From: Marsupella aquatica
Taxonomy: Eukaryota; Marchantiophyta
Direction of reading: 5' to 3'
Length of the DNA: 64,000 bases
NCBI GenBank assembly: GCA_973895155.1
Contig: OZ316892.1
Location: forward strand, 14,570,001 to 14,634,000
Shown: piece by piece, positions 46,346-59,559 of the stretch
Layout of the letters: each line of letters opens with the position of its first letter
How positions within the stretch are numbered: the first letter of the stretch is position 1
The notes under the pieces: generated by a model
Database searches by the model: none
What the model saw: only the letters and a program-made list of their open reading frames with translations
Told to the model about the DNA's origin: nothing
Position numbers and translations under genes: made by a program

Positions 46346-49279
46346 ACCAGGACTTAATGTATGCATAAATCCACAGGTAAATCTTTGGAAAACTATTCAT
46401 GATGTACTATTGCCGTGTTAGGGAGCCGTGGCCATGATCCAATTGCATAGCACACCTGGCAAACAGAGCAATTTTGGATCAAATTCGGAAATCCACTGGT
46501 CAGCTGGCTCAATGGTTCCACAGCCTCAATTGCAGGGTTAAGGAGCAGCAACTTTCACAGAAATTCAAAGAACAATTCACGAGTGGGTTACTTCCGATTT
46601 TCCTATCTGATGCAGGTTTTGGTCATTTGAATGGATTCTAAATGATTCATTCAAGAAAAAAATGTTTATTATTTTAGTTTTGTTGGTCAGCCTGGGGCTT
46701 CCTAGGACTTCCTAGGACACCTTGTAATTTATGCCTAATTCCTGTTGATCTAGCATTGGCCGCTATGCAGGGCACAAAATATTGTGGAACTCCTCAACAG
46801 TGAAATTGGTCAGTTCCTTAATTAAAGTATGGTGGATTCTGTATTGTTCTGCCCAGCTGTCCATTGACTGGCATATGGTGGAGGCCGGTGGATTGACTTT
46901 CTCTTGTCAGCTCAATTGGCTGGAAAGACTTGAGCAGTGAAACATATTTAATGAGAGCCCTCGGCAAGATTCATCATGTTGGGCCCTGTGGCAAAGGTTG
47001 CCAATGTGTATTGCTATAACCTTTCCCACAAAACCAGACCTTGCAACACAAGGCAGACACAACTGTACTTCTTCCTGAAGCAACCTGCAGCCCCGACCTT
47101 CGTGCCAATTATGATCAATAGCGTGCTCTTCTGCTAAGAAAGCACGAGCCAACACTTCTGAAAACCATACCCTACAATGAATGCAGGGACATCGAACACT
47201 CCCTTGGAATGCTGATGGCTCCTTACGCAGCTCAACCTTTGTGAATTAGCCCAATATATACCACCTACTTGCACTGAGTTTGTGCTGTCATTGACCATCG
47301 CGGATGATGGAGCCCTACTTTGGGGGTCTGATTTCTTTTTAAGAAGTCAAGCACATGTCAACAAGAAAAAAAGTATTTGTTTTGATGGGACCCCAAAGTG
47401 AAAAGTGTGACTTGATAATACCCTTGAGGTTTTGGGTATGTTCATTCAAGGTCTACCAACGGTCTGGATCATTCACGGATCCTATCAAGTACCACTTTTC
47501 ATTTTAGGGTCCCTTCAAGGAAATAACTCACAAGAACAATTCTTTCCCGTGGTTTTGAATGAAGAATTTGAATAACTTCATCCAAGACTAAGGGTGCAGA
47601 TATGCCAAATTCCATGTGTCATCAGATGGTTGGTTTAGAGCTACTTCAGAGGAAATTACAAGTTGGGCCTCTGATAGAGGACCCAAAATTCAGTGAAAGC
47701 TCAAGAGCCATACCACCTTTTTTCACTGACTTCTCCCAACAACCTGATTTAAGCAGCTCCCAGATCTCAGTCTCTTCATGCTGGAACCAACGACCCCTCC
47801 TGACCTCAATTCTCTTCCAGCTGGCACAGATGAGCTCTCCTTGCTTGGTCTCTTCGTGTTGACATTGACCTTCAAATGTGAGACCGTAACCAGCCAATGA
47901 CTCACGTAGGGGTGACACAACCCCTCGAATTAGAACTCAACTAGCCTTTTGCTACTCACGCAAAAGTGAACAAGTTTTTGAAATTTTCCATGTGGACCCT
48001 GGTTATCTCCTATCCACTATTCACAAGACTGGTATCAACAAATTGTTTTGCCTTGGTTGCCCCGGGCACATCACCATCAATTACTTTTGCTGTAGCACGC
48101 GATGATTGAGCCGAGTGTTGCACCATCTTTGGCAGACCGTTTGGCTGCACCAATAAAGGACGAGGCTTGAGTAAGAAGAGCTATGAAGGATGAGGTTCTT
48201 TTTGCTACACGTAGTTGTGAACAACCTAGTGTTTCACTAGCTTGTAAAGGACAAGCAAATTGAGGCACAGTTTGACAAATGGGGTGGGCTAAGAATCATA
48301 TGCCTTGTAGCAATTTGAATTCAGTAATGTTGACTTTGACAAGATTGTTGATGGGGACTCTCAGGCTTGTGGGCCTATTTGGTCCTCTTGGGGTCTTTCC
48401 ATTTTCCGCTTTCTCCCCCTTAGGAGTACTTTACAAGACCTGGGGCACTTGGGAGTTATTTTCACCAAAGCAAACTGGAGGGCCATTGCACACACTAAAT
48501 ATAGTGTTCCGTGGCTAAAAGCATTTTTTGAATCCTTTTATTGCCCCCAAGGTCTTGTAAAGCCAAGTGGCCAATGGTGCCAGATTAATTGACTAAAGAC
48601 AGATTGAGGACCCACTCCACCTGGATGTCACGTAATCTTTGGCTAATCTTTGTTTTTTTGCCTTTGGGATCTTGTGTAGTAAATGACTTGTAAGAACAAA
48701 AGACAGTCAATATTGCTAAAATAACACCAGTAACCCCAGTTAATTCACCTGTTTAGATAAACACCAAAAATATGCAAAATCATAATTCGAACCATCATAC
48801 TCGCTGTCTCAAGCCAAAATTGATTAGAGTCATTAAGCCCATGAAAAAGCTTCAACTTTTGATCCATATTTTCAGAAAATTACTAGGTACAGAAAGTTCG
48901 AAATCATTCCAATGGTGTCCAAACTTGCTTTTTCAAGTGCTTCTCTAGGTAATATGTAAAGACAACCTCTCTCTCTTTATCACTTTGCAGAATTGAGAAA
49001 ATAAATTTGAGTTTTGTTCTTTGGCACCATGATATGTATAAGTAGCACTTTGAACCAGTAAAATTGACTTTGACAACGTGAGCTTAGTTTTGTGTTCAGC
49101 AAGAACAATACAGCAGGAAGAGAGGAACAGGAAAACATTTAGCAAAGATCGAGTGATTACAAAATTGAGTTCCTTTTGCTGGAACTCTGTCCTTTCATTT
49201 TCAAATCATAAGCAACAGCTTCTTATCGTCCTTCCTCCATTTAAATTGTTCTAGTGATGGATTCTAGGCGTCCTGGTTG
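46346..49279. other. gene-free stretch with an inverted-repeat segment
   Basis: No gene is recognised; the minus-strand frame 46907-47155 has no known motif. At 47374-47525, arms of about 43 bp are inverted copies (GATGGGACCCCAAAGTGAAA against the complement of TTTCATTTTAGGGTCCCTTC), a MITE-like fold without a clear target duplication. Confidence 0.45.
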
Positions 49280-49440
49280 AGGGGACATCATGGCCCACAA
49301 CGCCCATAAACAGAACCTTACCATATGTAAAAGCTTGAGTGAGTTTTGGAAAGACAGAATAAGAACGCCCTGATTTTATTAGGGTCTTGCCAGAGTGTGT
49401 GAATAAGGACAAAAATTTACCTTGCAAAGATCAACAAATT
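49280..49440 (+). repeat. dispersed repeat family R1, partial copy
   Basis: The segment from GAGGGGACATCATGGCCCAC through AGAACCTTACC, AAGCTTGAGTGA and TTTTGGAAAGA matches the left half of the 690-1015 copy. Confidence 0.5.
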
Positions 49441-50490
49441 TTAGTTTTGTTGTACATGGTAAGAGGTGTTGTGTAATGCAAGCAGACAGGAATTTTGATA
49501 GCGACGAGAATGTTGTTAACGAGACACTAGTGGTTTTCAATTTCCTTTGCCTTTTATATATTTTTTGTGTCTTTTTAAGACTCCAGATGGCTAGTGAGTT
49601 TGCTAGCCAAAAGAGTATGTTACCAACCAGGTTGTTGTTAGCAAGGCACCTTGATATAGAAAAATAGGGGCCATGGGAGAAAAACTTTTGCTCGTGTGAG
49701 GAAAATCCTTACTATTTCCTCTCACGCTACAATGACCTGGTGCCTAATTGCATCGTCCACCATGTGTAAGTCTATACTTGAAGCAAGTATGTATAACATT
49801 TGTAATCTTGTACTTGCAGGTTTGCAAAATTTCCCATTACATGAGAGGGGTCCTGCAGGTTTCCAAACTTTTATCGTGGCTGGAGTGTTTTAGGGGGTCT
49901 CAATCATTTATCATCTGTTGCTATCAATTTCATGAGGTTGTCAATTTTATTGTGAAAGAGGGGGCCATCAGCATTTAGTACAGCATTGCAAAGATCAACT
50001 TAGTATTGTTTTTGTTTAACACTTATTCAAATTTGAAATGTTACTCAAGGGGCAAACAACCAAAAGTAGAGGATTCATTCCATCCTCAGACAGAAGGACA
50101 AAGAAAAATGTCAAAACATTGTGAAACCTTGCATAGCTTGCATGAAAATAAACTGAAGACAATTATATGGTAAAAATTCAAAGCTGTAGACATGACATTG
50201 TCTTCACGTAAGTTAAATTGCAGTTTGGGGGACAACGGGAACTATTCCACGTCTGGCCCCTGTCTCTTTGTCATTTCAGCATGGTTGACCCTGAGCTTCA
50301 TAGTAGCTCTTATTGGTGATAATGTCAAGCTAAAACATATTTAAAGAAACTTGTTACAAGAACATTTGTCACGGAAGTGACAAAGGGGGCCAAGTTAGAA
50401 CAAACTTTTTGTAGAGGCCCATAAGATAATTTTGTTATAGGGAGATCCCATCAAGCATATATCTTGTTACACTTGCCTTGATTTATAGGT

Positions 50491-50514
50491 TATTATATAT
50501 ATATATATATATAT
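50491..50514. repeat. TA dinucleotide microsatellite
   Basis: About a dozen TA units in a row, flanked by AT-rich sequence. The surrounding 49.4-51.7 kb shows no gene. Confidence 0.9.
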
Positions 50515-51689
50515 TGTACAGAAGAAAAATCCTCAAATGGTATATTGTAGAAAATAAATGCCCTTAAAACTCAAGCCCAAGCATTCATTTTTTGCATCTG
50601 TGCCGCACTCCCCCCCCCTGCCCCCTAATTCAGTGTTTTGTCCAAAGGCTCCCAAGGGCAAACCATTTTATTAACAGGAATACTTTACACTATTTACCGA
50701 ACGCCGGACATGAAGCAGAGGAAGAAAAAGTCAGTGATTCACGACCATCCAGAATTATTTCTCCATAGTCATCAATCACCATGAACAGCCAAATGAATAA
50801 AGAAGCCGGATCCAAATAAACAAGGCATTAAAAAGGGAAAAGATGAAGATATTTAAAGAACAGAATTAGAATAAAGCTGGCCAATCTAAAAAACCAAGAA
50901 ATGCGTGACCCTATAAAGAACTGTTTGCTCAGCTGCCAGAAGAAAATATACCAAAAATAGTTATAAAGCTGCCAACTGCAATATTCGTAATATTCTATGT
51001 AAAGAAAACATTTCTCTCTAATAAAACAATGAGTTTGGGGAATGAGGAGGGAAAATGAAGGCTGGATGGACCACCATGTTCGACACAATGCTCCCGCGTA
51101 TCACATTTTGGTGGTCTATGGGAGTATTGGGCTTATAATTTGATGATTATGAATTTTTAAATAAATGATATTTTTCAGTGGCAAGGGCAACTAGAGAAGG
51201 AGGAGATGCAATAAAACACAAGCCCTAATATTTCATATAAATGCAATGAAAATTGATTTAATAGAATTCACCCCTCCACATTCCATGATGAATAATTTCA
51301 ACCAAAATGACCAAAACTCAAGGTCAATTTGATGGAAGTGTAGCTTACCTGCCCCTCTAATGCATCCTCAAAAGTCAAAACTACAAAATATTTGAATATG
51401 AACATCAAATTATTGCAATTAAACTCAAATTTTGGGAAATGTGATCCATGGGGGGTTTCAAGGACCAACCTTGTGGTCCATGGGACCATCATTTTAGTGA
51501 GGAGGGGGTCTGGAGAAATCTTTCCTGAAAAATTATTACAATAATAGATAATTTCTTATCATCTCTTAGATAGAGGAAGAGGGAAACCGCACCCGAGCAT
51601 TTGGCCACCATGCCATGATAAAGAAAACAGTGAATTGCAAGCTGCCCTTTCAGAATAGAGTCACATCCTTAGCTAAAGGCATTGAGGGA

Positions 51690-52020
51690 TATAATGCCCC
51701 CAAAACGAGGGCTTTTAGCCCAAGTTGGAGTGGACACTATGGCCCACAATTCCCCTAACCAGAACTTTAACTTATGTGAAAGTGTTGTTAAGTCTCTGTA
51801 AAGAAAAATAAATAAATTTAAATCCCTGAAATTAAGGTCAATCATGTGTAAAGGAAGAAGAAATTCAAATGTCAGGATTTTAGACCAGCAATAATTTTCC
51901 GGCAAAATTGTGTTGTGGTGGTAGGTTACTTTTTGTTTTATATAGAACCCACTTTTTTACTTTGAGCTACATGCCTAGATTGATGGGTTATTGCATAATT
52001 CCCTCCTCAAAGCAAGGTGT
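51690..52020 (+). repeat. dispersed repeat family R1, copy 2
   Basis: Homologous to 690-1015 in the same orientation. Blocks in order: AACGAGGGCTTTTAGCCCAA, GCCCACAATTCCC, AAATCCCTGAAATTAAGGTC, TTAGACCAGCA, TACTTTGAGCTACATGCCTA and CCCTCCTCAAAGCAAGG. It is non-coding. Confidence 0.6.
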
Positions 52021-53608
52021 GCATCATTGTTGAAAACAAGGGCCCTAAAATACACAATGTCAAAAGTCATGAAAGTCTAAATGTATATAGTAAGGTTACA
52101 TATACAGGGCATTGTGGAATATAATGTCTCAAGAAAGAGATCCTAAGCTCAAGTGTTGAGGGCTTACTTTTGCCCACTAGATCAACACCTGTGTCTTCCA
52201 CAGAAGATGTCTTTGTGGGAAAGGTGTCATTGTGCAAAAAATGGTATTGTCAAAAAAATCTCAATTCGGAAAAGATATGCTTGTGCAAAAGGTGTCGTAT
52301 TGGAAGACACTGACAAAATTAAATGTCATGGGGGCAAGGTGAACTTTTGAGCCATATGTCTATGCATTGCAAATTAACATTGGCAACTATGTTCTGCCTC
52401 GTGTTGTGCTTGTGGTTGGGTTGTTGTTGCAACTATGTTGTGATTCTGGAAGTCAGTTGTCATTTCAAGCAGGATTTCAAGTGGGTTCTGGTTGTAGTTG
52501 TGTGACTGTTGTAAAAGTGTTGTCATTCCAACTGGGTTATCTTTGTAATCATGTTGTGGTTTGGAAAATGTTGTTTCGGTGCATGGTTGTTGGTGTGGCA
52601 ATGTTATCATTTTGGTCAATGTTCTTGTTGCAAATGTGATGTTGTTTAGGAAAGCAAGGCCATTGAAGGAAGTGTGAGAACAGGCATTGGCTGCTGTGGG
52701 GTCCAAGCAGGTTTGCGTAAACAGTTCTTTTCCTCCTCTCCCTCCCTCTCTCCTTCCCCTCCCCACATGAGTGGGGCAGAGGGAAAGGGCAAGATGCAAG
52801 GGAAGGCAGATGAGCACATGTTTCAGGCAGATAGACTTATGTCCCTTTCCCCACAGTCTTCTGTCCATCCACTCCCATGCCTCCCCCTCTCCATCTTGGG
52901 AAAAGAAAACAATCACCTAAATTGGGTGCCAGTACTGTGAATGTGGAATGTCTAGGTCGACACAAATGAATAGACCGTGGCCAAAAAAGTGTCTGGTCCC
53001 AATGGGTTGGAAAGAAAATTCATCCCACAAGGAACGCAAAAAAGTGTATTGGAGCAGAAATCCATGCTCAGATATGTTGGGTGATGCAAGGAAAATAAAA
53101 TGGGATAAATAGAGTTTGATTGAGGGCCAAAACAAAGCATTGTGCAAGGTTGAATCACCCTGCCACAACAATTGGCCTGCACCCACAATGGAAAAAGAAT
53201 AGTCCACCTCACTTAAAAAAACAGGAAAGATGGGAGGGGGTGGTCAACGATTCAACTTGGCCTCATGAATTTGACAGGAGTACAAAAGGAAAAAAAACAG
53301 GACCTCCATCCCTTAGACACTAAAACATGTAGCGTAGTCTGTGATTAAAAAACAAAAACTATACCTCAACAAATAGCCTCTTTTCCAGAGCATAAACCTC
53401 CCACCCATGCTCATATGTATGCTTCCTATGTAGGATGGGAAAGAGTACCACATGTACCATCATACTTTCATACATAGACCTACTTATGGTATATATATGG
53501 TAAGACATAAAGTACTCTTGTGAGCTAGAGTTTTGTTGTTTAGGTTGCAACCCTACAAATTGTAAGCACCATACAATTCAATTAATGGTTCTAATGTTTG
53601 CTTACGGC
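52021..53608. other. gene-free stretch
   Basis: A minus-strand 180-codon frame (52374-52916) is low-complexity and shadowed by several others; no domain is seen. No repeats were recognised beyond a short R1-like piece near 52100-52180. Confidence 0.4.
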
Positions 53609-53616
53609 ATTGTGTC

Positions 53617-53902
53617 CCTGGGGTCCTCATTTCTTTTCTTCCTACCCATCACGCGTGAATAAGTATAGGATTTTTTTATTGGGTTTAGTGAAATACTTTT
53701 TAATTTTTGTTGAAGAACATTAAGGTTATTTTAATCCAATTTTGAGAATTATAAGAATCATAGGGTTTTTTAAAATCAAATATTATTAAGTTAGGGGTAA
53801 AAGAATTCCTAAAAAAAAATTTATTGACTTAACTTTTAGGGTGTTTATTCCCCCAAAACTTCGAGCGTGATATGGGACACCCCTTGGATTGAGGCCCCCG
53901 AG
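53617..53902 (-). mobile_element. MITE family M1, copy 2 (8-bp target duplication)
   Basis: This 286-bp element is the inverse-oriented relative of 6831-7137. Its ends CCTGGGGTCCTCA and the complement of TGAGGCCCCCGAG form 13-bp imperfect inverted repeats. A perfect 8-bp duplication ATTGTGTC flanks it at 53609-53616 and 53903-53910. It has no reading frame. Two insertions each with its own 8-bp duplication show that this is a real mobile family. Confidence 0.85.
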
Positions 53903-53910
53903 ATTGTGTC

Positions 53911-56399
53911 ATGTGGGATACAACATTCTCACAACATCAGGAGGCTACATTCTACATCTCAAAACACAGCACCTTCCGACTTCTCTCGAGTGTTGTCTTC
54001 TATACAAATGGTCTTACTGACCTTCTTACAGTAGTACAATAGCTTCTTCATCTCACTCCTTCATTTGACAACTAAATGACCTATAATTTGCTTTTTACTC
54101 TCCTCCTTAGTGCCACAATATTCTAGTGTTGATCACGATATTTTGGCATAATGGTAGTGTTAGGGAAGATTGCCTCTATGTTCATGAGTAGAAAGCTTCT
54201 GAGTACTTCTATTACATGCAGGGTTACACATATGGAATCTTTTTATATATAAGGCTGCCAAAGAACAAGAACCACCATATCGGAAAACAGGGTCCCAAAG
54301 GCTGGAAACCCAATAGAGGAAGAAAACAAGGGGAAACCCCATGAAGCCCTAAGAGCCAAAAGCCCCAAAGTCCCCAACAATGGCAAAAGAACCAAAGCTC
54401 TAACAAACTGAAAAGCCTGGTAGAACTTGGGTGTAAATTGCATAGGAGCCTCAAAAGGAGGAAGTTGACCAAAGGCCCTAAAACCAACAGCCTCGCCCTG
54501 ACAAAGAAGAGTGAACTGCAACCTAGCCGGGTGCCTAGCTGCAGTTTTTTTAATATATTCTGCGTGGGGAACCAGCAGGCCAGTAAAGGCAAAGCAGCAT
54601 CCAAAAGGGGGCAGAAGGGTGAATTAAGTGGTTTACCATGCATCAAACCTGGAAGTTTGTACTTATACATCAAGCTCTAAAACTGGTGGGGTCTCAATAC
54701 TTTGGGCGAGTTTTGAACTACATACCTGATGATTTACAGGCAAATCTTCTACCCAAAAGGATCCAACTGTGATTGTTACGAAGTTGATTCTATATTTAAC
54801 CCACTATGTTTGTTACTATGTAAATTTCACATTCACCCCTTTCTCGTCCACCCTCACTTTAGTTTATGGTGGGCTTTGGGTCCTGTTAAAGGGTTCACAT
54901 GTAAGTCACACCCCCAAAGAACAAATTGGGCCATACCGGGGAAACAGGATCCTAAAAGCAGGAAACCCAATAAAAGGGAGAACCCAACTCCCAAAAACAC
55001 TAGCCAAAAAGTCAGACAGTCCCCTACAACTGCAAAGGAACTACCTCCCTATGCAAAGTAGGCCACCCGTAGAACCAGCACCCAGTGAGCTAAATAGCTA
55101 ATATATAGTGGATGATTGCTTTTGGGGATATAGCCATAGCTTTTTCATGGGGTCACCTAATGGTTTTTTTGTTTTCTCTACAATGACTTATGTTTATGGT
55201 CTATGAACAATTTCTATGTCAAAAAGTTATGGACTATGAATTTGGTAGTCCATAATTTTTCTATTGCTAACCTGAACTACTAAATTAAGATCCATCAAAT
55301 ATGAAGCTACTCCCTAACTGTGGCACGAGCATGGAATGAATTGATCACCAAACCTCACCAATTCAATTTGCGGACATCACGTAGTGCTTCAGGCCAATCC
55401 AAATTGTTGCCAGGGGAAACCTTGTCCCAAATGAACAAAAGCATTAGTGAGAGGTCACGTGATGAGATCTACTTTTTCATAAACAATAAAAAACTAGAAG
55501 ATCAATCTTGAAACCTCACCAGTAACGACGCCAAACTAGGATGTATGAGAACGACAGCACAGAAATTGTCAGTGTCTGCTAGGCCAAGAGGGGGACAGAA
55601 AGAAGTGAGCAAATCTTTGATGGGCCAAAGAGACCTTTTGATAAAGGAATCGATAGGCTGATGCACGTGACAACCTCCCTAGAATCCTAGACGATGATTA
55701 TCGTCACCGGTAAAAATGCTGGCAGTCAGGTGAGGATTATATGCACATGCCACTCCATAAAATATGTGGATTCGCAAATGAGAGGGTTTCCTTTATGCAG
55801 AACAAACCTCGAGCTCGTAACCCAAGGGTGAGCCTTCCACTTCAGTTGACAGGGCTCACATGTCATGCAGCATTTTAGCAGCTGGCTCAAGAGTATGACG
55901 GAGAACCAAACCTTCCTACTGGTCGACATTTTTATTCACTTCACTTTATCCAGAAAGGTTGTCGTTTCCTATACGCCAATCCAGCTCAGAACCTAAAAGA
56001 CAGTTATCCTTCGGTCCATTTGGTAGTGCTCCTGACCAAATCACTATGTGATTCCTTTTATTACTTGTTTTGTGGTATGGGGTTATGTATGTATACACAA
56101 CAGCGCTTGAACTGCGTCCTTGACGAGAAAGTAGGGGGGCGAGGAATCCATCAACTTACTCTACTGCAATTTTTAAAAATTACACGGGTCACAAAGGTGG
56201 GAACTGCAGGAAAAGACAGACTCTGTTGAGGCCCTTTCGTTCAAATGTGACTTGTTGGGGTCCATCCTTGCAACCCCTTTGGGGCTGTGACAGTGTTGCA
56301 CCAACAGCATAGCAACTTTTTCTTTTGCCTTCAAAGCCAAAACTAGACCCATCCAACAAAGGATAGACTTACTTTGGAGTATGCACCATTGTAGGGTAG
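53911..56399. other. gene-free stretch with weak direct repeats
   Basis: Diverged copies of a block with CAGGAAACCCAATA lie near 54300 and 54960. The segment 54700-54760, read on the minus strand, has a weak tRNA-like A/B box arrangement that might be another SINE relic. No gene is supported. Confidence 0.4.
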
Positions 56400-56660
56400 C
56401 TCACAAGGGAGAAGATACCCGGGATCCGACAGGACCCAGACCAGGAGGGAGAGAAAGTTGAACCAAACCCCCAAAACGACCAGGAGGGAGAGAATGTTGA
56501 ACCTAGAATCCCCAAACAAGCTAGCCAGGGGCTGAGGGAGAAACCAGGACTCCCATCACTACATCCCACCACACATACCCTCCACACCCCTTGCGTGTGG
56601 AGGAGGGTTGAACCTGGCACCTCTCAATTCTAGGCTCATCCTCTGGCCAACTGACCAAAA
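56400..56660 (-). mobile_element. tRNA-derived SINE-like copy
   Basis: On the minus strand, an A-box-like TGGTCAGTTGG (56647-56657) is followed by the B box GGTTCAACCC (56605-56614) and a body shared with 1620-1960, including the GTAGTGATGGGA block. The body contains a duplicated GACCAGGAGGGAGAGAA unit. The target duplication is not visible and the ends are approximate. Confidence 0.5.
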
Positions 56661-57904
56661 CCACCTGAATAGTGTGTCTCAACTTTGCTTCACCGTTTAG
56701 GGTACACAACAGGGAGTGACCCAGCAAGGGATCCACAGAACTTGAAGGAGCTAGTGGCCCCAACAAGTCAATTTCAAAAGAAAAGCCTGGTCAAATCTTT
56801 TTCCTGGAGGGTCCCCATCAAGTTTCTACTCCATGAATGGAAAAGAGCAGAAAACGATGCATCTTTTGTAAAAGCCACAACCACCTCATTAGGTAGTTAA
56901 TCCAAGAAATCAAACTTCTAACCCTTCTAACTTCCATATGTTATAACTTTCACATAAAGGGCCTATGTTATTTATGAAGGGGAAACTGCTCAAGAGCAAG
57001 TCACACTACTTTCCCATAAGCGGATATTTGTTAGGTGTTTGGATAATTGATGCTTGAAAGGTTACCCTCAATCAAAGCTAAGGTTGAATCTTATGCAAAG
57101 AAAGAAACTCTGAACCAGAGGTGGCTATTCTTTGTGATCCTGTAGTCAACAGGGTAGTCTCTTAGCTCCAGCTCCCTATTTGGCCTGGTGGATTGATTGG
57201 CAATAAGTAAGTTCCAAATTGGAGAAGTAATTCAACTCCCCAAACATTTCCAGGTTCATTAGTCTTTCAGAAAATGGCCCAACTCATGCCTCAGGGTTGG
57301 TTACACGTGTGTGGGGTCTTCAAAATTGGCCCTTTGCACTCCCTAAATTGCTTGAAATAGATTCTCTTGTCCAGTGCTATATGTGAGGTGCAAAGTCCTG
57401 TTCTTGTCTCTGTTTTTTTTCATTTCTTGTCCCTGCTGTGTCTTGTATTTGATTTCACAAGGATTGGACCTCTTGGGCCAGAAAGTTTCCGACCCTTGCC
57501 CTTGAAACTCCACAAGTGTAGCAGTGAGGACTGGCTCAGGAGGGGGGTGAGGATACTCTCGCTCATTCCAAAGGTGCCACCTGATAACTATAATTTGAAT
57601 TCCCTCACATGCAAGATGGCCCTTAGCCCTACTCAAAACATTCATAGCAATGCATGTAACAGCCGTGCTTGTGATGCTTCTTTTAGGCAACCCCTAAGAC
57701 ACCATTATTGGTCCCAAGGAGCTCTGGCACACGTTGGCCTTGCGCCATTGCGTGTCCTTGGAATGCATATAATCTGTATAATTTATTGCATGCCCCTTGA
57801 AAGCGTATCTACTCTGTCACATCGTGAAACATTAGTCTTCCTTCTCTGTAGGCTGTCCCTTTTTATATTTATAAATCTGGATTCCATCTGAAACGGTAGC
57901 CTTG
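56661..57904. other. gene-free stretch
   Basis: Nothing recognised. The longest frame (57367-57891, +) overlaps a minus-strand frame and has no motif. Confidence 0.4.
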
Positions 57905-57912
57905 CTTGTGCC

Positions 57913-58888
57913 ACCCCGAGTTAAATCTACATCACGTTAATGCTCCCCCACTTCCCAGGGGCGCCGTACACTGCCCGTCCCAGTCCCCGATGCTGCTGCC
58001 CGCTTCGGCCCAAGTTTGGCAGAACATAAACCAATACTCTACCATTTTGTCAAGCGCTCCGACCCGATAAACTTTGGGTCATCGACTTTGGGTTTATGTT
58101 TTGGCACCTTCGCTTGCTCCGGCCTGACGACTTAAGTTTGTGTCATCGATTTATTCCTTGTGGAGTCTTGGTTTATGTTCTGGCAACACTTCTTTCCAAC
58201 AGAGTCTAAGTGTTCAGGGCAAACCTAGTACTTTGGTTAAGAGTCATGATTTATAAAGTCTTGGTTTATGTTGTGTCAAATACTTATTCTCTATGGAATT
58301 GTGATTAATGTTTTGGCAACACTTCTTTCCAAGGGAGTCATGCTTGTTTGGTAACAGTGTCTAAGTGTTCAGGCACAACCTAGTATTTTGGTTAAGAGTC
58401 GTGATTCTAGAGTCTTGGTAGATGTTTTTCCAAATGCTTCTTCTCGATGGAGTCAGGGTTTATGTTGTGTCAACACTTCTTTCCAATGGAGTCATACCTA
58501 TTTTGTAATAGAGTCTCAATGTTCAAGGGGAACCTAATACTTTGGTCGAGAGTCATGACTGATAGAGTCTTGGTTTATGTTGTGCCAAATATTTATTCTC
58601 TATGGAGTGGTGGTTTATGTTTTGGCAACACTTCTTCCAAAAAGTTGATGGCACAAAGTCAATCGGGCCGGAGCGGCCGACAAAACATTTTGGGTGCCAA
58701 AACATAAACCTGAAGTCGATGGCGCAAAGTTAATCGGGCCGGAGCGCATGATTTAAATTGTAGAGTATTGGTTTATGTTCTGCCAAACTTGGGCCGGAGC
58801 GGGCAGCACCATCGGGGACTGGGACGGGCAGTGTACGGCGCCCCGGGGAAGTGGGGAGCATTAACGTGATGTAGATTTAACTCGGGGT
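57913..58888. mobile_element. 976-bp non-autonomous DNA transposon with ~200-bp inverted repeats
   Basis: Both ends begin ACCCCGAGTTAAATCTACAT reading inward. The arms are nearly identical for about 130 bp and imperfect to about 200 bp (left 57913-58112, right 58691-58888). A perfect 8-bp direct repeat CTTGTGCC lies immediately outside (57905-57912 and 58889-58896). The centre is built of diverged repeats of a TTTATGTT-TGGCAACACTTCT and GTCTAAGTGTTCAGG type. No transposase is encoded. Eight-base duplications fit hAT- or P-like transposition, but the arm length and ACCCC terminus are unusual for hAT, so the superfamily is open. Confidence 0.85.
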
Positions 58889-59193
58889 CTTGTGCCTGAC
58901 CCTGAAAGCATATCTAATGCACTTCATGTCCTTTAAAAATCTATCTACAGTAATTGCTGACACAATTGTTGTACGTATCCTTTGTGCAAATGTGCCTACA
59001 TTCTTTATTTCTGGGTTCGAACAGCAAAAGTAAGTTATGGACAGAGTCCGAGCAGTCTATCATGTCTTCTCTAGACTCTAAGGAATAGAAAAGTCGAAAC
59101 ACTTTCCAAAACAATAGTGTCAACTAAACAATATTTCCCTGCCACCATGACAAACTACAGTAGTGTCTGCTTATGGGGGCACAACTAAGATCC

Positions 59194-59559
59194 ATGTCGA
59201 AAAACCAAGCAAATAAAGGAAAGAATCCATGTAAAAAATTCATGGATATGGCTGCTCTTTCAATGTCTGCTCTTACAGTTACTCCCATCGTGAACTCGAC
59301 AGGGAAATCCGACAAGTCCAGGTAACATTGCTCTAATCTCCGAGCACTGCCATAGTATCATGACTGAACGTTGCCATTCTGAAGTATTTTGGATACTCAT
59401 GTGGAGACAAGTCCAGCTGCTTTGGGTCAAACTTGACTGGAGAACACTGTTCGCCTGTTTTGCAGGCATCCTTCCCGCCAAGATTTGGCAGACATGGCAA
59501 CTTTGAATCTCATTAATGCCCAAATCCAGATTTCAATGGTTCAGCGTTGTTTTGACTAA
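59194..59559 (+). CDS. possible small two-exon gene of unknown function
   Basis: An ATG at 59194 opens a 128-nt exon (MSKNQANKGKNPCKKFMDM start) ending at a GTAACA donor after 59321. A T-rich tract with a TTTTGCAG acceptor precedes 59466, and the frame runs on (HPSRQDLADMATLNLINAQ) to a TAA at 59557-59559. This gives 73 residues with phase kept. No family is recognised. Farther downstream, a stretch after another TTATTGCAG-type acceptor at about 60882 could encode GKKRPRILVDEPTK and a stop, so this may be part of a longer gene. Chance open frames of this size do occur. Confidence 0.22.
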
